DNA from: Mycolicibacter sp. MU0102
GTDB lineage: Bacteria; Actinomycetota; Actinomycetes; Mycobacteriales; Mycobacteriaceae
Assembly (NCBI RefSeq): GCF_963378105.1
Contig: NZ_OY726398.1
Coordinates: forward strand, 682,001-746,000
Direction of reading: 5' to 3'
DNA length: 64,000 bases
Below, in pieces: positions 8,924 to 18,655 of this stretch. The notes beneath the pieces are model-generated. The model had not been told where the DNA came from. It saw only the letters and a program-made list of their open reading frames with translations, and did not search any database. The position numbers and the translations under genes were made by a program. Positions within the stretch are counted from its first letter, which is position 1, and each line of letters opens with the position of its first letter.

Positions 8924-10342
8924 CTACCAATTACTCGGCGCGTAATCCTTGAGGAAGCACCCGTACAGATCTTCGCCGGCTTCCCCGCGCACGATCGGGT
9001 CGTAGACCCGGGCGGCGCCGTCGACCAGATCCAGCGGGGCGTGGAAGCCCTCCTCGGCCAGGCGCAGCTTGGTGGGATGCGGGCGCTCATCGGTGATCCA
9101 GCCGGTGTCCACCGCGGTCATCAGAATGCGATCGTTCTCCAGCATCTCGCCGGCGCTGGTGCGGGTCAGCATGTTCAGCGCTGCCTTGGCCATGTTGGTG
9201 TGCGGGTGGCCCGGACCCTTGTAGCGACGGCTGAACTGTCCCTCCATCGCCGACACATTCACCACGTACTTACGGCGGGCGGGAGCCGCCGCCATGGCGG
9301 GCCGAAGCCGGCTCACCAGGATGAACGGCGCGGTTTGGTTGCACAGCTGCACCTCGAGCAGCTCCAAGGCGTCGACCTCGTGCACCCGCTGGGTCCAGCT
9401 GTTGATCGGGGCGGTGTCGGGCAACAGCCCGCCCGCGTCGATCGCGGTACCGGCGGCGATCCGCTCCGGCGACGCGCTGCGGGCGGTCAGGGCCAGTTCG
9501 GTCAGTGCGTGCGGTGTCTGGTGCTCGGCGAGGCTACCGGCCAGGGCCGCCGGGTGGGCGTCGCTGACGTGGTCGAAGGTGATCACGTCCACCAGCTCGC
9601 CTGCGGGGGTGCGCTCGGCCTCGACCAGGGCGGCATACGAGCCGGGTGCGCGCCGCACCGTCTGTGCCGCGTTGTTGATCAGGATGTCCAACGGGCCCTG
9701 GGCGGCCACCGTGTCCGCCAGCGCGACGACCTGCGCCGGGTCACGCAGGTCAATACCCACCACCTGCAAGCGATGCAGCCAGTCGGCGCTGTCGGGCATC
9801 GCGGCGAAGCGCCGTACCGCATCGTTGGGGAACCGGGTGGTGATGGTGGTGTGCGCGCCGTCGCGCAGCAGCCGCAGCGCGATGTACATGCCGATCTTGG
9901 CGCGCCCGCCGGTGAGCAGGGCGCGTCGTCCGGTGAGGTCGGTGCGAGCATCACGCTTGGCCCGGCTCATGGCGGCGCAGCCCGGGCAGAGTTGGTGGTA
10001 GAACGCGTCGACCTGCGTGTAGTGGGTCTTGCAGATGTAGCAGGCCCGCGAGCGCAACAGCGTGCCCGCCGACGCCCCGACGGCGGCAGACACCAGCGGA
10101 ATGCCCTGCGTCTCGTCATCGATGCGGCCCGGTGCTCCGGTGGCCGTGGCGGCGATGACGGCCTGGTCGGCGGCGGCCACCGCGTCGCGTCGGGCGGTCC
10201 GGCGGGCCTTCTTGACCGCCTTGAACATGCGGGCGGTGGCCCGGCGCACTGCGACGGCGTCGGGGTGCTCGGCCGGCAGCGAGTCGATCTCGGACAACAC
10301 CTGCAGGCAGGTCGCGAGTTTCTCCGGGTCGATGACGGTCAC
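8924..10342 (-). CDS. SDR oxidoreductase with N-terminal Cys4 zinc knuckle
   Basis: 472 residues, nearly twice the usual SDR length. Residues 1-100 are a helical, basic domain. C101, C104, C119 and C122 form a CxxC-x14-CxxC probable zinc site. An SDR Rossmann domain follows with TGGRAKIGMY at 144-153 and an NNAAQ motif. The expected YxxxK is not clean: the late segment has N-M-A-K-A-A-L-N in its place, so catalysis by the standard Ser-Tyr-Lys triad is uncertain. The large N-terminal addition suggests a regulatory or partner-binding role. Divergent from mmpS across 225 bases. Confidence 0.75.
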   Translation of the reverse strand: MTVIDPEKLATCLQVLSEIDSLPAEHPDAVAVRRATARMFKAVKKARRTARRDAVAAADQAVIAATATGAPGRIDDETQGIPLVSAAVGASAGTLLRSRACYICKTHYTQVDAFYHQLCPGCAAMSRAKRDARTDLTGRRALLTGGRAKIGMYIALRLLRDGAHTTITTRFPNDAVRRFAAMPDSADWLHRLQVVGIDLRDPAQVVALADTVAAQGPLDILINNAAQTVRRAPGSYAALVEAERTPAGELVDVITFDHVSDAHPAALAGSLAEHQTPHALTELALTARSASPERIAAGTAIDAGGLLPDTAPINSWTQRVHEVDALELLEVQLCNQTAPFILVSRLRPAMAAAPARRKYVVNVSAMEGQFSRRYKGPGHPHTNMAKAALNMLTRTSAGEMLENDRILMTAVDTGWITDERPHPTKLRLAEEGFHAPLDLVDGAARVYDPIVRGEAGEDLYGCFLKDYAPSNW

Positions 10343-10457
10343 GCCTGGTAAGGGTACGGCCCCGTAACGACCGGCAAAAACACGACAGACCCACGAACAG
10401 GGTCAAGGTAGTGCCACGCGGCCAGATCGTCAGGTAATCTAACGACCGTTCTACGCG

Positions 10458-10473
10458 CGGAACTCAGGTTCCG
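10458..10473. promoter_or_regulatory. Palindrome in the mmpS upstream region
   Basis: CGGAACTCAGGTTCCG is a 6-bp perfect inverted repeat with a 4-bp centre, 95 bases upstream of mmpS, in the gap shared with the divergent zinc-knuckle SDR. Because a TetR regulator is the last gene of the mmpS-mmpL operon, this is a reasonable candidate operator. Nothing else in 10343-10567 looks like a gene. Confidence 0.4.
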
Positions 10474-10567
10474 TATGGGTTGGCGACAGGTTTTCTTCGC
10501 CTGAATTGGGCGTTGCGCGAGCCGGGTTGCCCCGTCTGGATCTGATCGACCCGAACGACCGAGAGGC

Positions 10568-11008
10568 ATGCACCCGGTGTTCCGATTAATGAGGCGGTTC
10601 TGGATTCCGCTACTGCTGGTGGTTGTCGTGGCACTGGGTGGGTATGCCATTTCCCGGATTCGCGCATCTCTGGGCCACCAAGGCCCGAACCTGGCAGAGG
10701 GTTCGGCAATCACCGAGAACTTCAATCCGAAGCACATCACCTACGAGGTCACCGGGACCGGTGGGACCGCAAACCTCAACTACCTCGACGAGAACGGGCA
10801 ACCGAATCTCATCGAAAACGCGTCGCTGCCTTGGTCGTTCACGATCGTGACAACGCTGCCGTCGATGTCGGCCAACATCATGGCCCAGGGCGATCGCAAC
10901 ACCCGCGACCTTCGATGCCGGGTGACCGTCGACGACGAAGTGCGCGACGAGCGCGCCAGCGACGACACCATCAAACCGTTCATCTACTGCTTGGTGAAAT
11001 CCGTATGA
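10568..11008 (+). CDS. MmpS family transport accessory protein
   Basis: 146 residues. A short basic N-terminus and one membrane helix at about 10-29 (FWIPLLLVVVVALGGYAI) are followed by an extracytoplasmic domain with the MmpS pattern (YEVTGTGGTANLNYLDENGQP). MmpS proteins partner with MmpL RND transporters in export of lipids, siderophores or drugs. The stop overlaps the mmpL start (ATGA at 11005-11008), which indicates translational coupling. Confidence 0.9.
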   Translation: MHPVFRLMRRFWIPLLLVVVVALGGYAISRIRASLGHQGPNLAEGSAITENFNPKHITYEVTGTGGTANLNYLDENGQPNLIENASLPWSFTIVTTLPSMSANIMAQGDRNTRDLRCRVTVDDEVRDERASDDTIKPFIYCLVKSV

Positions 11009-13878
11009 GCGAGCCGCAGACCCGCCGCCCCTTCTTAGGCCGGATGGTCCGGGTCTTCTCGCTGCCGATCATCCTGTTCTGGGTGCTCCTGGTGATCGTC
11101 CTGGGTGCGGTGATCCCGTCACTGGGCGAGGTCGCGGCCACCCGGTCGGTCCCGATCAGCCCTACCGGCGCGCCGTCGTACGCGGCAATGCTCAATATCG
11201 GCAAGGTGTTTCAGCAGTACGATTCGGACTCCACGGCGATGGTCGTGCTCGAAAGTGATGAGCCGGTCGGGGAGGCCGCGCACGAGTTCTACGACCAGAT
11301 CGTCGCCAAACTCGAGGCCGATCACGAGCACGTGCAAAACGTTCAGGACTTCTGGAGTGATCCGCTGACCGCGGCGGGTTCACAGAGCGTGGACGGCAAG
11401 TCCGCCTACGTGCAGATCTTCCTCAATGGCTCGCAGGGCACCACCGAAAGCCATGAGTCGGTGGCGGCGGTGCGCGACATCGTTGCGTCGGTGACCCCGC
11501 CGCCGGGTATCAAGGCCCATGTCGCGGGCAACACGGTCCTCAATGCCGACACCAGTGTGGCCGGTCATCAAAGCATGCATCGGCTGGAGTTTGTGTCGGT
11601 CGCCATCATCATCGTGATGCTGCTCGCCATCTACCGCTCGGTGGTGACGATGCTGATCTCCATGGTCGCGATCGGCCTGGGACTGTTTGCCGCAATGAGC
11701 GTTACGGCCGCCGCCGGCAACATGAACATCATCGGCCTGACCCCGTATGCGGTGAGCATGGTGACGATGTTGTCCATTGCCGCGATCACGGATTACCTGA
11801 TCTTTCTGCTCGGCCGATATCACGAAGAGCGAGCGAAGGGCCTCGATCCCGAAGAGGCGTTCTATGTTTCCTATAGCGGTGTCTCGCACGTCATCCTGGG
11901 CTCGGGGTTGACCATCGTCGGTGCCCTGATGTGCCTGAGCATGACCACGTTGCCCTACTTCCAGACCATGGGTCCGCCCTGCGCGATCGCGATTCTGGTC
12001 GTCATCGCCGCATCACTGACCCTGGCCCCGGCGATACTCACCGTCGCATCGAAGTTCGGGCTGCTCGACCCCAAACAGAAACTCTCGACGCGGAACTGGC
12101 GCAAGGTCGGTACCGTCACGGTCCGCTGGCCCGTCCCGGTCATCCTGATGAGCAGCGCCCTTGCCGTCGTGGGCTTCATCAGCTTGCTGACGTATGTGCC
12201 GCAGTACAACGATCAGAAGTTCACCCCTGCCGACATGCCGGCCAACCTGGCCATGGCGGTCGCGGACCGGCATTTCTCCCAGGCCCGGATGAACCCCGAA
12301 CTGTTGATGCTCGAAACCGATCATGATCTGCGCACTCCCGCGGACATGCTGGTGATCGAGAAGGTCGCCAAGAGCGTCTTTCGCATGCGGGGCATCGATC
12401 GGGTGCAGACCATCACCCGCCCACTGGGCGCGCCGATCGAACACAGCTCGATCCCATTTTTGCTCGGTGCGCAGAACGCCGGCACCCTGCAGGCCGCGAA
12501 GTTCAACAACGACAACTCGGCTCAGATGCTCGAGCAGGCCGACGAAATGAGCAAGACCGTCGCCAACATGGAGCGCATGTACGCGATCACCAAAGAGATG
12601 ACCGAAGTCACGCACAGCATGGTCGCCAGGACCCACGACATGGCGGACACCACCGATGAATTGCGCGACCACATCGCCGATTTCGATGATTTCTTCCGGG
12701 TGTTCCGCAACTACTTCTACTGGGAACCGCACTGCTTCGACATTCCGATCTGCAACTCGCTGCGATCGATCTTCGACACCATGGACGGCATCGACCAACT
12801 CGACGAACAGATACAAGGTCTCACCGTCGACATGGACCGTCTCGATAAGTTGCTGCCGCAGATGTTGCCGGTTCTGCAGAACACCATCGACTCGATGACG
12901 ACGATGCGCGACTTCATGCTCGCGACCCACAGCACCATGGCCGGAACCCAGGCCCAGCAACAGGAATTGGCCAAGGGCGAGACGGAGATAGGTCTGTACT
13001 TCGATCAGGCCAAGAACGATGATTTCTTCTACATGCCGCCGGATGTGTTCGACAATCCTGATTTCAAGCGTGGCATCAAGATGTTCATGTCGCCCGATCA
13101 CCAGTCGGTCCGGATGATCATCACCCACCAGGGCGACCCGGCCTCGGTGGAGGGCATCGCACATGTCCGGGACCTCAAAGACGTTGTCGCCGACGCCCTC
13201 AAGGGCACCCCGCTGGCCAGCGCGAAGGTCTCGCTCGCCGGTACTGCATCGCTGTACGCCGATATGCAGGACGGCGTCGTCATCGACCTGATGATCGTGC
13301 TGATCGCGTCGCTGATCCTGATCTTCGCGATCATGCTGATCATCACCCGCAGTGTGGTGGCCGCCCTGGTGATCGTCGGCACCGTGGCCGCGTCCTTGGG
13401 TATCGCGTGCGGATTGTCGGTCCTGCTCTGGCAGGACATCCTGGGCCTGGGCGTGCAGTGGATCGTGATCCCGTTGTCGATGGTGATCCTGCTGGCAGTG
13501 GGTTCGGACTACAACCTCTTAGTGGTCTCGCGCCTGCGGGAAGAGATCACCGCCGGGCTCAACACCGGCATCATCCGAGGTGTGGGGGCTACCGGGCGTG
13601 TCGTCACCGCGGCGGGCCTGGTGTTCGCCTTCACCATGATGGCGATGATCGTCAGTGACCTGCGCGTGGTCGGCCAGCTCGGTACCACAATTGGTATCGG
13701 CCTGATCATCGACACGTTGATCGTCCGGGCATTTATGACACCGTCGATCGCTGCGGCGCTGGGTCGGTGGTTCTGGTGGCCGCTCAACACTTTTGAGATC
13801 ACCCGGCGGGGCCGCGGCGGTCCCGGACCGCGGCCGGCCGATGACAACACCGCGCCCATTCCGCAACCCACATCGTAG
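11005..13878 (+). CDS. MmpL family RND transporter
   Basis: 957 residues starting at ATG 11005; a longer frame from 10831 only reads through mmpS in another frame. It has the RND layout of an N-terminal membrane helix (residues 18-38), a large periplasmic loop, a membrane bundle, a second loop and a second bundle. Asp-Tyr proton-relay pairs are visible in TDYLIFLLGRYHEER and GSDYNLLVVSRLREE. The second loop is rich in helical, coiled-coil-like sequence (MLEQADEMSKTVANMERMY), as in MmpL4/5-type proteins. Cargo is unknown. The operon order is mmpS, mmpL, tetR. Confidence 0.92.
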   Translation: MSEPQTRRPFLGRMVRVFSLPIILFWVLLVIVLGAVIPSLGEVAATRSVPISPTGAPSYAAMLNIGKVFQQYDSDSTAMVVLESDEPVGEAAHEFYDQIVAKLEADHEHVQNVQDFWSDPLTAAGSQSVDGKSAYVQIFLNGSQGTTESHESVAAVRDIVASVTPPPGIKAHVAGNTVLNADTSVAGHQSMHRLEFVSVAIIIVMLLAIYRSVVTMLISMVAIGLGLFAAMSVTAAAGNMNIIGLTPYAVSMVTMLSIAAITDYLIFLLGRYHEERAKGLDPEEAFYVSYSGVSHVILGSGLTIVGALMCLSMTTLPYFQTMGPPCAIAILVVIAASLTLAPAILTVASKFGLLDPKQKLSTRNWRKVGTVTVRWPVPVILMSSALAVVGFISLLTYVPQYNDQKFTPADMPANLAMAVADRHFSQARMNPELLMLETDHDLRTPADMLVIEKVAKSVFRMRGIDRVQTITRPLGAPIEHSSIPFLLGAQNAGTLQAAKFNNDNSAQMLEQADEMSKTVANMERMYAITKEMTEVTHSMVARTHDMADTTDELRDHIADFDDFFRVFRNYFYWEPHCFDIPICNSLRSIFDTMDGIDQLDEQIQGLTVDMDRLDKLLPQMLPVLQNTIDSMTTMRDFMLATHSTMAGTQAQQQELAKGETEIGLYFDQAKNDDFFYMPPDVFDNPDFKRGIKMFMSPDHQSVRMIITHQGDPASVEGIAHVRDLKDVVADALKGTPLASAKVSLAGTASLYADMQDGVVIDLMIVLIASLILIFAIMLIITRSVVAALVIVGTVAASLGIACGLSVLLWQDILGLGVQWIVIPLSMVILLAVGSDYNLLVVSRLREEITAGLNTGIIRGVGATGRVVTAAGLVFAFTMMAMIVSDLRVVGQLGTTIGIGLIIDTLIVRAFMTPSIAAALGRWFWWPLNTFEITRRGRGGPGPRPADDNTAPIPQPTS

Positions 13879-13888
13879 GTGTCGAGCG

Positions 13889-14506
13889 ATGGCAGACACC
13901 GAATCGAAATTGCGCAGGCGCACCGATGGGCGACTCGATCGGTCGCGTGATCCCGCGATCCTCGATGCCGCGTTGGCCGCCTTGGCCGAGAACGGCTACG
14001 ACGACACCAACATGAACGACATCGCGGCGCGAGCCGGTGTAGGCAAGGCCGCCATCTACCGCCGTTGGTCGTCGAAGGCTGCGTTGATCGCCGATGCGCT
14101 GGTGTACTGGCGGCCCGACCTGATGGACGACGACGTCGCGGACACCGGCAGCCTTGCCGGCGATTTCGACGCGTTGGTGGGGCGGATGGCGCGCACCGAC
14201 GAGGCGATGATCCCCAACGACGTGGTGTTGCGGGTTGCGGTCGAGGCCGCCCATGATCCACACCTGGCCTCGGCGCTCGACGACATGCTTCTGCTCAAGG
14301 GCAGGCGGGTGGTGACCACCATCCTGCAGCGGGCGGCGGACCGTGGCGAGGTGGCACCCGGGCGTGACTGGTCGCTGGTCGCCGATGTGCTGGCCGGGGT
14401 GGGTCTGATCCGGGTCATGAGCGGTCAGAGCTTCGACGCGAAGTTCGCCCGGCAGGTCATCGACACGCTGGTCCTTCCCGCTGTCCTCGCGGCGAGCGCC
14501 GATTAG
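13889..14506 (+). CDS. TetR family transcriptional regulator
   Basis: 205 residues from ATG 13889, ten bases after the mmpL stop. The N-terminal helix-turn-helix is typical of TetR: ILDAALAALAENGYDD then MNDIAARAGVGKAAIYRRW. The C-terminal helical domain is the ligand-binding dimer domain. Its position inside the mmpS-mmpL transcription unit suggests it controls that unit, possibly through the palindrome at 10458-10473. The effector is unknown. Confidence 0.88.
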   Translation: MADTESKLRRRTDGRLDRSRDPAILDAALAALAENGYDDTNMNDIAARAGVGKAAIYRRWSSKAALIADALVYWRPDLMDDDVADTGSLAGDFDALVGRMARTDEAMIPNDVVLRVAVEAAHDPHLASALDDMLLLKGRRVVTTILQRAADRGEVAPGRDWSLVADVLAGVGLIRVMSGQSFDAKFARQVIDTLVLPAVLAASAD

Positions 14507-14543
14507 TGATTCGCTCAAGGTCGCAAATACAATCGCTGGCGCA

Positions 14544-16136
14544 ATGACCGAGATCTCCGCTGAAGCGGGCCGACGCCGCACCTTCGCCGTGATCAGCCAC
14601 CCCGACGCCGGCAAATCGACTTTGACCGAGGCTCTGGTGCTGCATGCCAAGGCCATCACCGAGGCCGGCGCGGTGCACGGCAAATCCGGTCGTCGTGCCA
14701 CGGTGTCGGACTGGATGGAGATGGAAAAAGCGCGAGGCATCTCCATCACCTCGACGGCCCTGCAGTTCCCGTACCGCACCCCCAAGGGGCAGGACTGCGT
14801 CATCAACCTGCTCGACACTCCCGGCCACGCCGACTTCTCCGAAGACACCTACCGGGTGCTGACTGCCGTCGACTCCGCGGTCATGCTCATCGACGCCGCC
14901 AAAGGCCTCGAGCCGCAGACCCTCAAGCTGTTCCAGGTGTGCCGCCATCGCCGGATCCCGATCATCACGGTGATCAATAAATGGGACCGCCCCGGCCGCC
15001 ATGCCCTGGAATTGATGGACGAGATCCACACCCGCATCGGACTACGTCCCACCCCGCTGACCTGGCCGGTCGGCATCGCCGGAGAATTCGACGGGGTGCT
15101 CGATCGCCGGTCCGGAAACTTCATCCGGTTCACCCGTACCGCCGGTGGCGCCACCGCAGCACCCGAGGAGCACATCGCCGCGGCCGACGCGCACGCCGCG
15201 GCCGGAGCCGACTGGGACACCGCGGTCGAAGAGTGCGAGCTGCTGTCCGCCGACGGATCCGACTTCGACCGCGAGGCGTTCCTGGACTGCACGGCGACAC
15301 CGGTTCTGTTCACCTCGGCGGCCTTGAACTTCGGCGTGAATCAGCTGCTCGACGTGCTCACCGAGCTGGCGCCGGCGCCCAGCGGGGCGCTCGACGTCGA
15401 CGGCGGCCGGCGCGCCACCGATGCACCGTTCAGTGCCTTCGTGTTCAAGGTGCAGGCCGGAATGGACTCCGCCCATCGCGATCGCATCGCTTTCGCGCGG
15501 GTGTACTCGGGAACCTTCGAACGTGGCGATGTTCTCACCCACGCTGCGAGCGGCAAACCCTTTGTCACCAAGTACGCCCAGTCGGTGTTCGGCCAGCAGC
15601 GTTCCACCTTGGACACCGCCTGGCCCGGTGATGTGATCGGGTTGGCCAACGCCGCCGCCCTGCGTCCCGGCGACACGTTGTATTGCGATGTGCCCGTGCA
15701 GTACCCGCCGATCCCGAGCTTCTCGCCCGAGCACTTCTCGGTGGCGCGCAACGTCGATCCCAGCAAGCACAAGCAGTTCCGCCGCGGCATCGAACAGTTG
15801 GACCAAGAGGGTGTCGTGCAGGTGCTGGTCTCCGATCGCCGCGGTGAGCAGGCGCCGGTGCTTGCCGCGGTAGGCCCGATGCAGTTCGAGGTGGCCGCAC
15901 ACCGGATGGCCGGCGAAATGGGTGCGCCGATCACGCTGGAGCCGCTGCCCTATCAGGTCGCGCGGATCGTGGACGCCGGCGATATCGACTTCTTGAGCAA
16001 ACAGTCGTTGGCGGAAGTCTTGACCCGCACCGACGGCGTGCACCTGGTGCTGTTCTCCAACGCGTGGCGCTTGCAGGGTTTCCAGCGAGACAACCCCGAC
16101 GTGCAGCTGCGGTCCTTGGTGGCCGCAGAGGGGTAA
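14544..16136 (+). CDS. prfC: Peptide chain release factor 3
   Basis: 530 residues, full length for RF3. GTPase motifs in order: G1 SHPDAGKST (18-26), the G2 region with GISITSTAL, G3 DTPGHADFSEDTYR, and G4 NKWDR. An EF-G/RF3-like domain II and the RF3 C-terminal domain follow. RF3 is a GTPase that recycles RF1/RF2 from the ribosome after termination. Single gene, convergent with the GH130 operon, with 21 bases between stops. Confidence 0.95.
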   Translation: MTEISAEAGRRRTFAVISHPDAGKSTLTEALVLHAKAITEAGAVHGKSGRRATVSDWMEMEKARGISITSTALQFPYRTPKGQDCVINLLDTPGHADFSEDTYRVLTAVDSAVMLIDAAKGLEPQTLKLFQVCRHRRIPIITVINKWDRPGRHALELMDEIHTRIGLRPTPLTWPVGIAGEFDGVLDRRSGNFIRFTRTAGGATAAPEEHIAAADAHAAAGADWDTAVEECELLSADGSDFDREAFLDCTATPVLFTSAALNFGVNQLLDVLTELAPAPSGALDVDGGRRATDAPFSAFVFKVQAGMDSAHRDRIAFARVYSGTFERGDVLTHAASGKPFVTKYAQSVFGQQRSTLDTAWPGDVIGLANAAALRPGDTLYCDVPVQYPPIPSFSPEHFSVARNVDPSKHKQFRRGIEQLDQEGVVQVLVSDRRGEQAPVLAAVGPMQFEVAAHRMAGEMGAPITLEPLPYQVARIVDAGDIDFLSKQSLAEVLTRTDGVHLVLFSNAWRLQGFQRDNPDVQLRSLVAAEG

Positions 16137-16157
16137 CTGAACCGCCGCTGTCAGCGG

Positions 16158-17636
16158 TCAATCACACAGCGCGGCAAGCAGTTCGGGAAGCGGCACGGTG
16201 GCGATGCCGATGGCGGCGTCGCCGATACCGTAGGGCAGTACCAGGGTGTCGGCATGGACCAGAGCGCCACAGGAGTAGATCACATTGGGCACATAGCCGT
16301 CCTGCTCGTCGGTGGCGGGGCTCAGCAGCGGTTGGCGTAGCCGACCGACAATCCGAGTCGGATCGTCGAGATCGAGCAGGATCGCTCCGATGCGGTAGGT
16401 ACGCATCGGGCCCACGCCGTGGGTGAGCACCAGCCAGCCCGCCTCGGTCTCGATGGGAGGACCGCAGTTCCCGAGTTGCACCGCCTCCCACGCCTGCGCC
16501 GGTCGCTGGACGGGAACCGCGCTCGGCCACACGGATAAATGATCGGAGTAGGCGATCGCATTCGACTCGCGGTCGGCCCTCGACAGAGCCGCGAATCGCC
16601 CGTGGATCCGGCGCGGAAACAACGCCAGACCCTTGTTGGCTGCGGCGCGTCCGACGATCGGTGTAGAGGTAAAGGATCGAAAATCCTTTGTCTCCAACAG
16701 CTGTTGGTTGATATGGGTTCCGCTGTAGGCCGTGTAGGTGGCTAGCCACCTGATGGTTCCGTCATCGTCGATGAAGCGGACGAAACGGGCGTCTTCCATC
16801 CCGGCCTGCTCAACCTCGATCGCCGGCCATAGCACCCGTTCGGACAGCGGCATGCTGTCAGCGAAATCGACCGCGTAGGTTCGCTCGGCGACGGCGCGGA
16901 TCACCGAGATCGTTTCTCCAGCACGTCCACGGGTACTCAGTCGGGTCTCCATCGTGGCGAGTCGCTGATCGAGTTCCGCGCGGGTGAATCGATCACCGAG
17001 CGCATCGAGTACGTAGCGACTGGCTTCGCCCGCGTCGTCGAGGCGGGCGAGCTCACTACGGAAGACGGCCGCGTCCAGCAGGGTCGGTCTGGCTGTCCCG
17101 GCGCTGGCGAAGTGGCTCCGATCGTCGAGGGTGGCGCATCCCGCCGCGTCGATGACGCCGGTGCGAAACTCGATCGAGGAACGGTGTCCTTCCCCGATGC
17201 CCCTCATGCTCATAACGAATCGCAGGCAGCCCCCTGCCGTTCCCGCCTGGTCGGGGTGCGCCACGATACTGGGGTTGCACAACGCGGCACCCTCAATGGC
17301 GTACTCGTTGGTGAACGCCGCACCCAGTAGCAGCATCCGTATTTCGGAGAGATAGCTGTTGGGGTCAAGCCGGTCGGCGAGTTCCCGGGCGTGCCGGGCG
17401 AAGGTACCGACCAGATCGCGGTGCCGTCCGTCGAAGCGGGACACGACGTCGTTTAGTGACGCCAGCACCTCGTCCTCGTCCAAGGCCAGGATCCGGGCCA
17501 GCACTGCGCCTGCGCGGGACTCCTGGTACTCGAAACCTTCCTGGCCGGGCACGAAGAGCCGGGTGATGACCCGAGAAGGGTCGGCCGCGAGCCGCCGGGG
17601 GCTGCGCACGATCAGTCCGTCAAGGACCGAAGTCAT
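16158..17636 (-). CDS. Glycoside hydrolase family 130 (mannoside phosphorylase-type)
   Basis: 492 residues. The five-bladed propeller pattern of GH130 is visible: N-terminal FNPSI-like stretch (LCNPSIVAHPDQ), the central TAYSGTHINQ segment, and the C-terminal LPYGIGDAAIGIATVPL that closes the propeller. GH130 enzymes mostly phosphorolyse beta-mannosidic bonds, giving mannose-1-phosphate; some are hydrolases. Which one applies here is not decidable by eye. It is the last gene of a three-gene operon; its start overlaps the stop of the preceding gene (ATGA, 17633-17636). Confidence 0.85.
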   Translation of the reverse strand: MTSVLDGLIVRSPRRLAADPSRVITRLFVPGQEGFEYQESRAGAVLARILALDEDEVLASLNDVVSRFDGRHRDLVGTFARHARELADRLDPNSYLSEIRMLLLGAAFTNEYAIEGAALCNPSIVAHPDQAGTAGGCLRFVMSMRGIGEGHRSSIEFRTGVIDAAGCATLDDRSHFASAGTARPTLLDAAVFRSELARLDDAGEASRYVLDALGDRFTRAELDQRLATMETRLSTRGRAGETISVIRAVAERTYAVDFADSMPLSERVLWPAIEVEQAGMEDARFVRFIDDDGTIRWLATYTAYSGTHINQQLLETKDFRSFTSTPIVGRAAANKGLALFPRRIHGRFAALSRADRESNAIAYSDHLSVWPSAVPVQRPAQAWEAVQLGNCGPPIETEAGWLVLTHGVGPMRTYRIGAILLDLDDPTRIVGRLRQPLLSPATDEQDGYVPNVIYSCGALVHADTLVLPYGIGDAAIGIATVPLPELLAALCD

Positions 17637-18655
17637 TGTGGCACAGTCGAGAAGTGCTGAGCCTGCTGCAGGGTAGACAGCACAGCCAGGGTCGACTCCG
17701 CGCCCTGATTACGGTTCACCCCGCAGGCCTGCAGACCGTCGAATCCGCCGCCTGTCACGGGATCCCACATCGGCTGTCCCGCGTCGTTGGCGCCCTGGAA
17801 CCAAGCCGCAGCTGCTCGGACCCCGTCCGGCCAGATCTGCCTGGCGTCGACGCCAGCGGCGCGTGCACACGCGTCGGCGAGGGTGGACACCTCGATCGGC
17901 TGCTGGTCGAATCCGGGTCGAAGGTCGGTAGGGCCCCGTCCCGCCGCCGGGGTGGGGGAAAGGTGCCCGTCGCTCGTTTCGTATCCGACCAGCCACTCCA
18001 ACAGATCCAGACCGCGCCCCCACAGCGCCGGCGTGTCGAGCGCAACGCCTGCGGCGATCATCGCGTCGGCTAAGACCGCATTCGCGTAGGTCAGTCGTTC
18101 CTCGGGCCAAGGCCAGGCGGGGTTGCCGTTTGGTTCGGCGACGGTGGCGGCGTAGTCGGTGACGAGTTCGCGGGCCGCGCGATGGTCGGGATTGACGGTC
18201 AGGAGTTCTGCAGCCCCCAACGTCGCGAAGGCCATGGCCCGCGGCCAGTTCGACCGCCCCTGTGCGGCGCGCTCGAACTGCACGATGGCCGACTGGCGCA
18301 CCCAGCCCACTTCGCTGTGCGCGGCGGCCGTCCCGAGTCCCCAAACGCACCTGCCCCAGCAATCCTCCAGGGTCGGCTCGTCGGTCCAACCGCCGGAGCT
18401 GTCCATCCGATTGCGGCACGCGCCGGTGAGGGACTGCGCCTCGTTCAGGAACCGCACCGCAACACTGGCGAGGCGATGCACGTCCCCGTCCGCATGGGGC
18501 TGGCGGGCGGCAACGACGAGAACGCGGCTCATGTCGTCGGCGCAGTAGCCGTGGTCGCGCCGAGGCTCGGCGAAACAAGCGTGCTCGAAGGTGCCTCTAT
18601 GATCCGTCATGCGCAGCAGATGGTCGAAGATCGGGGCTGGTGCGGTGGTGGTCAT
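17633..18655 (-). CDS. Alpha/alpha-toroid (six-hairpin) glycoside-associated protein
   Basis: 340 residues. Repeated helix pairs with conserved Trp/Asp/Gly turns (HGYCADDMSRVLV, GGWTDEPTLEDCWGR, NPAWPWPEERLTYANA) indicate an alpha/alpha-toroid as in several glycosidase families. No named family is certain. It is found here, as elsewhere, between a GT4 glycosyltransferase and a GH130 enzyme, with 4-base overlaps at both ends. The context implies work on the same glycan, either as a hydrolase/lyase or a structural partner. Confidence 0.65.
   Translation of the reverse strand: MTTTAPAPIFDHLLRMTDHRGTFEHACFAEPRRDHGYCADDMSRVLVVAARQPHADGDVHRLASVAVRFLNEAQSLTGACRNRMDSSGGWTDEPTLEDCWGRCVWGLGTAAAHSEVGWVRQSAIVQFERAAQGRSNWPRAMAFATLGAAELLTVNPDHRAARELVTDYAATVAEPNGNPAWPWPEERLTYANAVLADAMIAAGVALDTPALWGRGLDLLEWLVGYETSDGHLSPTPAAGRGPTDLRPGFDQQPIEVSTLADACARAAGVDARQIWPDGVRAAAAWFQGANDAGQPMWDPVTGGGFDGLQACGVNRNQGAESTLAVLSTLQQAQHFSTVPQ

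Noticed and set aside
9041..10351. A 436-codon plus-strand frame opposite the zinc-knuckle SDR
   Set aside because: Antisense shadow of the SDR gene, with no recognisable domain.
16145..16157. CCGCTGTCAGCGG hairpin between prfC and GH130 as a terminator
   Set aside because: The stem is only 6 bp, with no T-run on either strand; not enough support.
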